This document shows, piece by piece, positions 33,681 through 42,459 of a stretch of DNA of 44,597 nucleotides. A program made the position numbers and the translations under genes. The notes under the pieces were generated by a model, which was not told the DNA's origin, did no database searches, and worked only from the letters and a program-made list of their open reading frames with translations. The first letter of the stretch is position 1. The number at the start of each line of letters is the position of its first letter. Origin of the DNA: Rubripirellula sp. (GTDB taxonomy: Bacteria > Planctomycetota > Planctomycetia > Pirellulales > Pirellulaceae); the NCBI GenBank assembly GCA_029213145.1, contig JARGNK010000015.1, positions 1-44,597 of the forward strand. The letters run 5' to 3'.

Positions 33681-36587
33681 GTGCCCGCACGCATTTACGC
33701 GCTCGCAAAAGAACTGAATTTAGATAGCAAGGACCTGGTTGATCTCGTCAAGAAAGTCGGGATCACTGGAAAGGGCTCAGCGCTTGCCAGTCTGACCGAC
33801 GACGAAGCTCAAAAAGTCCGCGACCATCTTGCCGGAGCTGAAAAGCCCGCCGCCCCCGCCGCTGCGCAGAAAAAAACCGTCGCGACCGCGGTACGCGATG
33901 CCGTGCCGAAAGAGCGGAAGCCAGTCGCGATCAAAAGCATCGGTCGCACCTCGGGTCCACATGCTGCGGTCAAAGAACCGGCAGCGAAAGAACCTGCGGA
34001 AAAGCCCGCAGCGAAAGCGACTTTAGTGGGTGATCCGATCGTTGAGGAACCACCTACGGCAGAACCCGATCCGATTGCGACTGAAGCAACCGCAAAGGTT
34101 GCTGCCGATCCAGCGACCACCCCAGCGGAACCAGAGCCGGCGGCTGAGGAGGAGGCGAAACCGCCCAAGAAAGGATTGGCCAGCCGTATTGCCAGCCGCA
34201 TGGCAGCCCGACGACCCCTCTCTGGCGATCCGGTTTCCCCAGTCCGCCGAGATATGTCGGCCAGCGGCGGTGGGAAAATGCGCTCGCTTGATCGTCCATC
34301 GAGTCACAGTTCGAAGGATAAGAAAAGCGGCGAAGGCGGAAAGCCCAAGCGTCGTGAACCACGCATTAACGTCAAAATGGCCTCGCTTCCAGAGGTAGCC
34401 GAACCGAAACCGGCCGCCCCAGCAGCCGGAGAGCCAAAGGCCCAAAAGCCTGACGTGAAGTTAAGTAAAGATGTCATCGCTGGTCATCGACAAGGGATGC
34501 GTGCTCCCCTGGAGCAACTCGTCAAAGAAGACGAAAAGAAGCGGGCGGGCGGCCCAAAGCGTGGTGGACTGAGCAGTTTCACTGGCGAAAAACCACGACG
34601 CGTAGGCGAAGAGGAAGAAGACAAGCCTCGTCGCAAACTCGCAGGGATGGCTAGCCCGCGTGCTGAACGTGGTCGAGGCAAGCAACGTAGCCGCGTTTCA
34701 ATGGATCAGGACCGTGGGTACGGGCGAGACTCAAGATCCTCGCGTTCCGGGCAGAGGCGTCGGAAAGGTGTCAACACGGCTGCACCGCGAAAAGACGCCG
34801 TGGTGCTGGAACTTCCTTGCACCATCCGAAGCTTCTCAGAAGCTGCTGGCGTTCCCGCCGGCCAAATGCTGATGACGCTGATGGGCATGGGACTTCAGGG
34901 TGGCTTGAATATCAATTCCGAAATTGACTTCGAAACAGCCGAAACCATCGCGGCAGAGATGGACCTCTCGATTCAATTGAAAGAGGCCGAAACGCTTGAA
35001 GATTCTCTGATTACCGAATTGGAGGAGCGTGAAGACGATCCTTCGGAATTACTATCGCGAGCTCCTATCGTCACCTTTCTCGGCCATGTCGACCACGGCA
35101 AGACAAGCCTGCTGGACTACCTGATCGGAATCGACGTTGTCAGCGGGGAAGCTGGGGGAATTACCCAGCACATCCGAGCTTACGAAGTCGAAAAAGATGG
35201 ACGAAGCGTCACGTTCGTCGATACACCAGGCCACGAAGCGTTCACCGAGATGCGTGCACGTGGTGCAAATGTCACCGATATCGCCGTCCTCGTGATTGCA
35301 GCCGACGACGGGATCATGCCGCAAACCGAGGAAGCAATTAGCCACGCGAAAGCAGCAGAAGTGCCAATCGTGGTTGCCATGAACAAAATTGACCTCGAGG
35401 GAGCCGATCCCAATCGAGTCATGACGCAAATGACCGAGCACCAGCTCACCCCTAGCGAATGGGGCGGCGACGTAGAAGTCGTCCAAACCAGCGCCACCAA
35501 GGGAACTGGCATGGACGAATTGCTCGAAACTCTGCTTACGATCGCCGAACTGAATGAGTACCAAGCCAATCCCGACCGAGAAGCTCTTGGTATTTGCCTG
35601 GAATCTGAACAGCAGGGCGATCGTGGTGTGGTCGCTAAGCTGGTTGTTCAGAACGGGACTCTGCGAGTTGGTGATACGTTGGTTTGCGGTGCGTCGCACG
35701 GCCGTGTCCGCGCGATGACCGACACACTCAAGGGTACCCCCATCGCAGAAGCGGGACCGAGCACGCCAGTGAACGTCATGGGATTCGACCAAGCACCCGG
35801 TGCGGGCGAACGCTTCCATGTCCTCGATGACATCACCAAAGCACGCGAGATCGCAGCCACTCGGGCACATGCCAGTAGTAAGGAAAATTTGTCCGGCGTT
35901 ACCACCAAGGTTTCGTTCGAGAATTTCCAAGAAATGCTACAAGATGGTCGCCTCGGCCAGCATGAAGAAAAGGTCAAGTTGAACTTGATCGTGCGTGCAG
36001 ACGTGAAAGGGTCGCTTGAAGCAATCGACAAAGAGCTGTCCAAATTCGATCATCCAGAAGTGGAGATCCGTGTTTTGCAACGGAGTGTTGGTGGTGTCAC
36101 CCTCGCCGACTCAACGTTGGCATCCGCCTCAGACGCCATCATCGTCGCTTTCAACGTGATTCCAGACGAACAAGCTCGATCGCTCGCCGACGAACGCAAT
36201 GTTGAAATCCGGCGCTACGATGTCATCTACAAATTGACCGATGACATCAAAGCAATGATCGAGGGTCGGCTCAAACCAGAAGAAAAAATCGTCGAACTCG
36301 GACGCGCTGTTGTCAAACAGGCATTTTCGATCAGCCGTGTTGGGACGATTGCAGGGTGCTACGTCGCCCAAGGGTCTGTTCAACGTGGCTGCCGCATTCG
36401 AGTGAATCGTGATGGCCGTACGATTGGAGACTACGCGCTCGATTCCCTCAAGCGAATCAAGGAAGATGTCAAAGAAGTTCCGCGTGGAATGGAATGTGGG
36501 ATTCGGCTGCAAGGATTCAACGATATCAAGCAAGACGACGTGCTAGAGGCCTATCGGATCGAAGAGGTTGCTCGAACCCTCGATTGA
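33681..36587 (+). CDS. infB: Translation initiation factor IF-2
   Basis: IF-2 is the GTPase that brings initiator tRNA to the ribosome. I start at GTG 33681 ([20 protein letters not shown]), the usual IF2_N beginning; the TTG at 33663 is less suitable. After it comes a long Ala/Pro/Lys/Glu-rich linker (residues ~60-370), a second IF2_N-like domain ([20 protein letters not shown]), and the G domain with [20 protein letters not shown] and NKID. Domains II-IV follow, including a C-terminal fMet-tRNA-binding region ([33 protein letters not shown]). At 968 residues it is on the large side because of the linker. It is followed by rbfA. Confidence 0.97.
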   Translation: MPARIYALAKELNLDSKDLVDLVKKVGITGKGSALASLTDDEAQKVRDHLAGAEKPAAPAAAQKKTVATAVRDAVPKERKPVAIKSIGRTSGPHAAVKEPAAKEPAEKPAAKATLVGDPIVEEPPTAEPDPIATEATAKVAADPATTPAEPEPAAEEEAKPPKKGLASRIASRMAARRPLSGDPVSPVRRDMSASGGGKMRSLDRPSSHSSKDKKSGEGGKPKRREPRINVKMASLPEVAEPKPAAPAAGEPKAQKPDVKLSKDVIAGHRQGMRAPLEQLVKEDEKKRAGGPKRGGLSSFTGEKPRRVGEEEEDKPRRKLAGMASPRAERGRGKQRSRVSMDQDRGYGRDSRSSRSGQRRRKGVNTAAPRKDAVVLELPCTIRSFSEAAGVPAGQMLMTLMGMGLQGGLNINSEIDFETAETIAAEMDLSIQLKEAETLEDSLITELEEREDDPSELLSRAPIVTFLGHVDHGKTSLLDYLIGIDVVSGEAGGITQHIRAYEVEKDGRSVTFVDTPGHEAFTEMRARGANVTDIAVLVIAADDGIMPQTEEAISHAKAAEVPIVVAMNKIDLEGADPNRVMTQMTEHQLTPSEWGGDVEVVQTSATKGTGMDELLETLLTIAELNEYQANPDREALGICLESEQQGDRGVVAKLVVQNGTLRVGDTLVCGASHGRVRAMTDTLKGTPIAEAGPSTPVNVMGFDQAPGAGERFHVLDDITKAREIAATRAHASSKENLSGVTTKVSFENFQEMLQDGRLGQHEEKVKLNLIVRADVKGSLEAIDKELSKFDHPEVEIRVLQRSVGGVTLADSTLASASDAIIVAFNVIPDEQARSLADERNVEIRRYDVIYKLTDDIKAMIEGRLKPEEKIVELGRAVVKQAFSISRVGTIAGCYVAQGSVQRGCRIRVNRDGRTIGDYALDSLKRIKEDVKEVPRGMECGIRLQGFNDIKQDDVLEAYRIEEVARTLD

Positions 36588-36701
36588 GAGCTGCCGGCGA
36601 TTTAGTTTTGCCGGTGCTCGCAAGACCACACACGGACGGAAACCACCGCGGTCCCGTCGCCATCAGCCCACTTCCTGACTCAATCATTTTACGCACTGAC
36701 T

Positions 36702-37127
36702 GTGACTAGCCGACGTCTATTGAAGGCCGCCGAAGCGATTCGCGAAGTTGTGGCTTCCGCCATTCTCACCCAGTTGCGGGACCCCCGTGTCCAAAACGTG
36801 ACAGTCGTTGCAGTCAAGGTCAGCCCTGATATGCGAGAAGCAAAAGTCTCGGTCAGCGTCCGGGGTGATGAAAATCAGCAACAGCTTTCTTTGCGTGGAC
36901 TGCAAAACGCTGCCGGTTTTCTGCAGAGTCGAATTGCCGACCGAATTGATACTCGCCATATCCCCAGACTGCAGTTTGTGATCGATAAAGGTATTCAACA
37001 ATCACTGCTGGTCGGGGACATCCTCGCCAAAATTAAACAAGAACAAGAGGCTGATTCGCAGCTGAAGACGTCAGATAATGATGTCACCGAGCAGGATGCG
37101 ATTTCAGATCTCTCCGAAGAAGCCTGA
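36702..37127 (+). CDS. rbfA: Ribosome-binding factor A
   Basis: RbfA is a small KH-type 30S maturation factor. The family pattern is clear: SRRLLKAAEAIREVVASAIL, LRDPRVQNVTVVAVKVSPDM, AKVSVSVRGDENQQQ, LQNAAGFLQSRIADRIDTRH, IPRLQFVIDKGIQQS. Its 141 residues include an acidic tail (ISDLSEEA). The GTG start at 36702 gives the expected N-terminus and has no strong ribosome site. It lies 114 nt after infB and 53 nt before the next gene, in the usual nusA-infB-rbfA order. Confidence 0.95.
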   Translation: MTSRRLLKAAEAIREVVASAILTQLRDPRVQNVTVVAVKVSPDMREAKVSVSVRGDENQQQLSLRGLQNAAGFLQSRIADRIDTRHIPRLQFVIDKGIQQSLLVGDILAKIKQEQEADSQLKTSDNDVTEQDAISDLSEEA

Positions 37128-37180
37128 GTTGGTGATCCTGCCAACCATTCCCCCTTCACCTTCCATCGATTTGCAACCAG

Positions 37181-38326
37181 ATGTCAGCCAGTAACCGCGC
37201 TAAACTGATCGGGAAACTTCACACGGCCCTCAAGAAGCATTACAAGCCACTGCCGGCCCAACCCGCCCGCCCGCTGCTGGAACACGTTCTCTACGGTTCG
37301 CTTCTTGAAGATTCGCCATCCGAATTGGCGGATGAAGGGATCGCCAAATGCGAACAAGAATTTTTTGACTGGAATGAAGTGAGGGTAACGACCGTCACCG
37401 AGTTGAGCCAAGTCATGTCACGCCTGCCCGAGCCGATGAAAGCGGCGCGGCGTCTGAAAAGCAACCTGCAGGCGATTTTTGAAGAGTTCTACACCTTCGA
37501 TTTGGACCATCTAAAAAAAGAAAATCTCGGCAAAGCAGTCGCCAAGTTCGAGCGAATGCCGGGTATGACACCGTTCGTGTTGAGCTACACGGTCCAGCAT
37601 GGACTCGGCGGGCATTCCATTCCGATCGACTACTCGGCAATGGTCATCATGCTGTCGACCGAGATCACGACTCAGCCTGAGGCGATGGCGGGTAAGGTTC
37701 CCGGACTCGAAAGAGCCATTCCGAAGAGCAAAGGTGCCGAATTCGGCGGACTGTTACACCAGTGTGCAGTGGCTTTAAATAAGAACGTCAAGGACAAGAC
37801 AGCTCGCACCGTGTTGGACCAAGTCAGCAAAGGGTCAAGCGAGCGGCTCGACCTCTGGATTGCGAGTAAGAAGGCTGCTAAGAAGCGAGTCGTCAAACGT
37901 AAAACCCAGGAAATGACCGAGGCCGATACCAAAACCGCAGACACGAAGACCACTGACAAAAAGAAAGCGGCTTCAGGGTCCGGCAGTTCAAAGGGGTCCG
38001 CAGCCAAGCAACCAGCAGCGACGAAAAAGGCGGCTACAAAGAAGGCTGCCGCGAAGAAAAGCCCAGTAAAGAAAGAGACAAAGAAGAAGACGCCGACTTC
38101 CAAAAAGACACCGCCGAAGCCCGCAAAGAAGGCCCCGACGACAAAGAAAGCGACTGCCAAAACCGCAAAGAAAACCGCTGCACCTAAGAAAACAGCAAGC
38201 AAGGCGAAGAAAGCAACCAAGAGCAAAGCCACCAAAAAAACAGCTTCAACGAAATCTTCAGCATCGAAAAAAACTGCTGCAAAAAAATCATCGAGCCGCA
38301 AATTAACCAAACGCAAGCCCCGCTAA
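37181..38326 (+). CDS. Endonuclease III-like (HhH-GPD fold) domain with histone H1-like Lys/Ala tail
   Basis: Residues ~1-220 look like an endonuclease III-fold protein: ARRLKSNLQAIFEEFYTFDL, then FERMPGMTPFVLSYTVQHGL and GHSIPIDYSAMVIM, which align with the helix-hairpin-helix and catalytic region (LPGVGRKTA...VDTH) of EndoIII. The Asp (PID) is kept, but the Lys of the hairpin is replaced (MPGMTPFVL), so glycosylase/lyase activity is doubtful. No C-terminal iron-sulfur cysteines are seen. Residues ~225-381 are a Lys/Ala/Thr/Ser tail with KKAA and KTAKK-type repeats like bacterial H1 histones, suggesting non-specific DNA or RNA binding. ATG 37181 has no ribosome site. It sits between rbfA and yebC. 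The fold is inferred from motif alignment by eye. Confidence 0.7.
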   Translation: MSASNRAKLIGKLHTALKKHYKPLPAQPARPLLEHVLYGSLLEDSPSELADEGIAKCEQEFFDWNEVRVTTVTELSQVMSRLPEPMKAARRLKSNLQAIFEEFYTFDLDHLKKENLGKAVAKFERMPGMTPFVLSYTVQHGLGGHSIPIDYSAMVIMLSTEITTQPEAMAGKVPGLERAIPKSKGAEFGGLLHQCAVALNKNVKDKTARTVLDQVSKGSSERLDLWIASKKAAKKRVVKRKTQEMTEADTKTADTKTTDKKKAASGSGSSKGSAAKQPAATKKAATKKAAAKKSPVKKETKKKTPTSKKTPPKPAKKAPTTKKATAKTAKKTAAPKKTASKAKKATKSKATKKTASTKSSASKKTAAKKSSSRKLTKRKPR

Positions 38327-38389
38327 CGCTTGCTTGAAAAACAGTTCTTTTTTCTCTCCGTTGCCTCTCTCCCTCGATTGCTTCCGATC

Positions 38390-39136
38390 ATGGCAGGACA
38401 CTCAAAATGGGCAAACATCCAACACCGCAAGGGTCGGGTCGATGCCGCACGTGGAAAACTGTGGAGCAAACTCAGTAAAGCCATCATCCTGGCTGCAAAA
38501 TCCGGCGGTGGCGATCCATCAGCAAACCTGCGTCTACGCAAGGCAATTGATGATGCCAAAGCTGTCAGCATGCCCAAGGACAACATTGCTCGCGCAATCA
38601 AACGAGGGACAGGCGAGCTGGACGGCGGTGATCTAGAAGAAATCGTTTACGAAGGCTACGGCCCAGGCGGTGTTGCGGTCATGTGCGAAACATTGACCGA
38701 CAATCGCAACCGTACCGGACCAGAATTGCGAACGATATTCTCGAAAATGGGTGGCGAAGTTGGCAAGTCCGGTTGCGTTTCCTATCTATTTGACCGAAAG
38801 GGACTGTTCGTTTTCAGTGGTGAATCAGTGAGTGAAGAATCACTGATGGAAGTCGCACTAGAAAACGGCGGTGACGACTTGGAACCAACCGACGAGGGCA
38901 AATTCCAGGTCACATGCCAACCAGAACTATTCGAACAACTGTCTGATGCCTTTGATCAAGCAGAATTGAAGCCGGACATCAAAGAAATCACTCGCTTGCC
39001 CCAAACAACAGTTGGTGTCGAAGCCGGTGTAGCACGTCGGGTCGTGAAACTACTTCAATCACTGGACGATCACGACGATGTCCAAAATGTAAGCACGAAC
39101 CTCGAAATCACCGACGAAGCCCTCACCGAAGAATAG
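38390..39136 (+). CDS. yebC: YebC/PmpR family protein
   Basis: The family was first described as a transcriptional regulator and is now also linked to relieving ribosome stalling. The N-terminus MAGHSKWANIQHRKGRVDAA is diagnostic, followed by KLWSKLSKAIILAAKSGGGD, NLRLRKAIDDAKAVSMPKDN, IVYEGYGPGGVAVMCETLTD and the C-terminal SLDDHDDVQNVSTNLEI. I start at ATG 38390; the longer frame adds an unrelated hydrophobic stretch. Its 248 residues are normal for the family. It lies 63 nt after the H1-tailed protein and ends convergent with the efflux pump genes, 47 nt away. Confidence 0.97.
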   Translation: MAGHSKWANIQHRKGRVDAARGKLWSKLSKAIILAAKSGGGDPSANLRLRKAIDDAKAVSMPKDNIARAIKRGTGELDGGDLEEIVYEGYGPGGVAVMCETLTDNRNRTGPELRTIFSKMGGEVGKSGCVSYLFDRKGLFVFSGESVSEESLMEVALENGGDDLEPTDEGKFQVTCQPELFEQLSDAFDQAELKPDIKEITRLPQTTVGVEAGVARRVVKLLQSLDDHDDVQNVSTNLEITDEALTEE

Positions 39137-39183
39137 CCAAGCAACAAGATTGAGGAAACAAGAGTGACCCCAAAACCGGGTGA

Positions 39184-42100
39184 TCACTCATCCCCTTCGA
39201 CGTAGTGCATTCCCAATCGCTCAATCGTGCTGATGTAGATTGAGTAGAAGGTCGGCACCAGCAGTAGCACCAAAAACGTTGCAAGCATCAAGCCGAACGC
39301 CAAGCTAGCGGCCATAGGAATCAGAAGCTGTGCCTGAAAAGACCTTTCGGTCATCAGCGGAATCAGCCCGGCAATGGTCGTCATGCTGGTTAACATAATT
39401 GGACGGAACCGACGTTGGCCCGACTCCAACAGTGCTTCACGAATAGGAATTCCCTGTCGCACTCGCGAATTAATGAAGTCGATCAACACGATGGAATCAT
39501 TGACGACAACACCCGCCAATGCGACGAGTCCAAACATGCTGAACAGGGTCAGCGGCAACCCCAGCAATGCATGGCCCCAGACAGCACCAATCATCCCGAA
39601 CGGAATGATCGCCAAAATCAAGAGTGGCTGGATGTAGCTTCGAAACTGCAGAACAAGCAAAACAAACATGGCCAAAATCGCGATCGCGAATCCGGTCATT
39701 AAACTTCCGACCGACTCTCGACTTTGCTCACGCTGACCTTCCCAGCGTACCGAAACTGCAGGCAAATGATCTAACAGCCCTGCAACTTCCTCCCCGGTTT
39801 CCGGAATGTACCTCGACTCCATTTCTTTACTGAGTTGCTGAACGATCTTCTCCGCATTAGCGGTTGCCTCATCGAGATCAGCGGAAATCGTAATCGATCG
39901 CAATTGATCGACACGGTTAATCTCGGAAAATCCACGTGCCAGATTAATCTCTGCTAACTCCGTGATTGGCCGCTGCGTACCATTGTCCGTTTCGACCCGA
40001 ATCTCTCGAAAGTCGACCAGAGAACTCCGTTCATCTTCGGGGTACCGAACCATCAGCTTGACTTCATGCCGCCCACGTTGCAGTCGCATCACTTCCGCAC
40101 CAAAGTACGCATTACGTACGGTGCGGCCCAAATCTGTTGGCGTTACTCCGGTTGCTAAAGCACGATCTTTGACGCGAAATTGAAACTCCCATTTGCCTGG
40201 CGTATTGTCATCAGCGATATCGTAAACACCCGCAAACTCACCAAGTCGTTCCTTCACCAATTCCGTGGCAGCCAACAATTGGTCGACTTCATTCGCGGAT
40301 GCCAACAATTTGAATTCAATCGCCTTTCCACCTGGTCCGACACCGACGCTGCCATAGGTGATGCGATCTGAACCTGGAAATTCGCCTGCTTCGGCACGCC
40401 ACATGGCCAGCAGGTCGTCACTATGAATTTGTCGGTATTCGGTGTCGTGTAGTTCGGCAAAGATTTGCCCTACGTGACTTCCCGAACCACCACCACCGGC
40501 AGCGTTTTGCAAGTTGGTGATTGTCCCGACGTCACGATAGGTCAGCCGAACGGGACCAATGTCAGAACCAGTGCTGGGGTAAATTTCGCTGACCGGGACC
40601 CCGGTTGATTCGGCGCGACGTTTCGCGATCTTGACGCTCACCCTACGGAGTGCCCGCTCCATTTCCCGCGTTGCTGCATCGGTTTCCTCTGCCGGTGTCC
40701 CATCGGGAAACGCAATCGTCGCTTGCAGATTGTTGTTATCCGATTTTGGGAACAGAATCGAGGGCACAATTCCACCTCGAATCATTCCTGCAGTTACCAG
40801 GAACATCGCAATCGCCACCGCGATTGGGACAGGCGGATATTTGATTGAGAAACGCAGGGCAGGCAGATAAAAACCATCGCAAATCCATTCCATGACACGA
40901 CCACTACGCTGACTCAACCAGTTCAAGGCTAAACCGATTGGCCGAAATGGATACATCAGCACAGCAACAATCCTGAAGAACCCACTATGGCGATGCGATA
41001 GATGGCAGGGCAAAACAAAGATGCTTTCCCACAATGAAATCACCAACATCGCGATCACAGCAAACGGGATCACGGCCATGAACTTCCCCATCACACCCGA
41101 CACAAAAAACATCGGCGAAAAAGCGATGATTGTGGTGGTTACCGAGGCCGCAACGCTGGGCATCACTTCGACAGTCCCATCCATCGCTGCCTGGGTGAGA
41201 CTCTTCCCCATTTGCATGTGGGCATAAATGTTCTCACCAATCACGATGGCATCGTCAACAACAATGCCAAGCGCAACGAGAAAAGAGAATAAGCTCAACA
41301 TATTGAGCGTTTGATCACCGATCGAGAGAGCCGCGCCCGCCCCCAAAATAGAGATCGGGATCCCCAATGCCACCCAAAACGCCAATCTCATTTCCAGGAA
41401 CAGGGTCAGCACAAGGAAGACCAGAATCAGCCCCTGGAAGCCATTTCGTAGCAACAGGTTTAAACGGCCACGCACTTCAGTACTGCTATCACCCCAGACT
41501 TCAAACCGATAACCATCGGGCAGTTCTTTGTCTTTGACATAGTCTCGAACCATATCGACCATTGCTAAAAGATCTTCGGTCTTAGTTCGCTCGACATTCA
41601 CCACCATCGATGGTTCGCCATTGATTTCGCCGACAGAGGTCACATCTTGAAATTCGTCGCGAACCGTCCCCAGGTCATTCACCGTTAGGACGACACCTTG
41701 TGGATCGGTGATCAGAGGTAGTTTGCCGATCTCGTCGCCGATCCGACCTTTGTTCTTCGCCCGCAACAAAACTTCTTGACCTTCAGCCTTTAATTGCCCA
41801 CCAGGAAGTTCGACGTTGCGTGCTCGAATGATGGCAGCGACGCGTTCCAGCGTCAGCCCATACGCGCGGAGCGTCGCTTCGGGAATCTCCACGTCAATCT
41901 GATAGGGTCGAGTTCCCATGATGGATGCAGACGAAACCGCAGGCAAACTTAAGACGTCGTCTCGCACTTCCTCCGCGACGGTACGCAAACGAACCTCCGC
42001 CTCGCGTGAGCGATCTGGTGGACCAACCACTCCGAGTCGAATGGCTGCCTCGCGAAAAACAATTTGTTGGATTTGTGGATCTTCGGCTAAGTCAGGAAAA

Positions 42101-42459
42101 CTCGGAATACGATCCACCTCACGGTCAATTTCCGCCATGACTTTCTGGACATCTTTGACATCACCACGGAGTTCAGCCAAGACGAAGCCCGCGCCCTCCT
42201 GAGCAATGGAAGTGACCTGTTTGATTCCATCGATCGACCGAATCGCCTCCTCAAGCTTCTGACAGATTGCTTCTTCCACATCGACGGGCGTCGCACCAGG
42301 ATAAGGAACCGAAACCATCACGATCTCGAGTTCAAAAGCGGGAAAAACTTCTCGCCGCATCCGCACCAAGGAAACTCCACCCACAATCATCAAGGCGAGA
42401 ACCAAGACGTTCATGCCTGGCGAATTAGAGATCGCCCAGGAAACTAACCTTTTCATCAC
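39184..42459 (-). CDS. RND efflux pump inner-membrane transporter (AcrB/HAE-like)
   Basis: This 1091-residue RND permease pumps small molecules out using the proton gradient. TM1 and the periplasmic repeats are clear (FPAFELEIVMVSVPYPGATP; VSVPYPGATPVDVEEAICQK). The proton-relay motif is intact: LGIVVDDAIVIGENI holds the two adjacent Asp of TM4, and the second half has ALAGVVVNDSIVLIDFINS. The tail lacks a long cytosolic extension. The start ATG overlaps the stop of the adaptor gene (42456-42459), so the two are coupled. It belongs to the broad HAE/heavy-metal-or-drug branch; the substrate is not evident. No outer-membrane TolC-type gene is in the window. Confidence 0.93.
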   Translation of the reverse strand: MMKRLVSWAISNSPGMNVLVLALMIVGGVSLVRMRREVFPAFELEIVMVSVPYPGATPVDVEEAICQKLEEAIRSIDGIKQVTSIAQEGAGFVLAELRGDVKDVQKVMAEIDREVDRIPSFPDLAEDPQIQQIVFREAAIRLGVVGPPDRSREAEVRLRTVAEEVRDDVLSLPAVSSASIMGTRPYQIDVEIPEATLRAYGLTLERVAAIIRARNVELPGGQLKAEGQEVLLRAKNKGRIGDEIGKLPLITDPQGVVLTVNDLGTVRDEFQDVTSVGEINGEPSMVVNVERTKTEDLLAMVDMVRDYVKDKELPDGYRFEVWGDSSTEVRGRLNLLLRNGFQGLILVFLVLTLFLEMRLAFWVALGIPISILGAGAALSIGDQTLNMLSLFSFLVALGIVVDDAIVIGENIYAHMQMGKSLTQAAMDGTVEVMPSVAASVTTTIIAFSPMFFVSGVMGKFMAVIPFAVIAMLVISLWESIFVLPCHLSHRHSGFFRIVAVLMYPFRPIGLALNWLSQRSGRVMEWICDGFYLPALRFSIKYPPVPIAVAIAMFLVTAGMIRGGIVPSILFPKSDNNNLQATIAFPDGTPAEETDAATREMERALRRVSVKIAKRRAESTGVPVSEIYPSTGSDIGPVRLTYRDVGTITNLQNAAGGGGSGSHVGQIFAELHDTEYRQIHSDDLLAMWRAEAGEFPGSDRITYGSVGVGPGGKAIEFKLLASANEVDQLLAATELVKERLGEFAGVYDIADDNTPGKWEFQFRVKDRALATGVTPTDLGRTVRNAYFGAEVMRLQRGRHEVKLMVRYPEDERSSLVDFREIRVETDNGTQRPITELAEINLARGFSEINRVDQLRSITISADLDEATANAEKIVQQLSKEMESRYIPETGEEVAGLLDHLPAVSVRWEGQREQSRESVGSLMTGFAIAILAMFVLLVLQFRSYIQPLLILAIIPFGMIGAVWGHALLGLPLTLFSMFGLVALAGVVVNDSIVLIDFINSRVRQGIPIREALLESGQRRFRPIMLTSMTTIAGLIPLMTERSFQAQLLIPMAASLAFGLMLATFLVLLLVPTFYSIYISTIERLGMHYVEGDE

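Noticed and set aside
35052-35930. A 292-codon minus-strand frame antisense to infB
   Set aside because: Lies inside the conserved IF-2 G domain; composition and lack of motifs mark it as a shadow frame.
37672-38316. A 214-codon minus-strand frame rich in Phe/Ala/Val, looking like a membrane protein
   Set aside because: It is the antisense shadow of the Lys/Ala-rich H1-like tail (AAG/AAA read in reverse gives CTT/TTT).
39165-39190. A partial hairpin (GAGTGACCC...GGGTGATCACTC) between yebC and the RND gene as a bidirectional terminator
   Set aside because: Bulged stem without a T-run on either strand, and it overlaps the RND stop codon; too weak to call.
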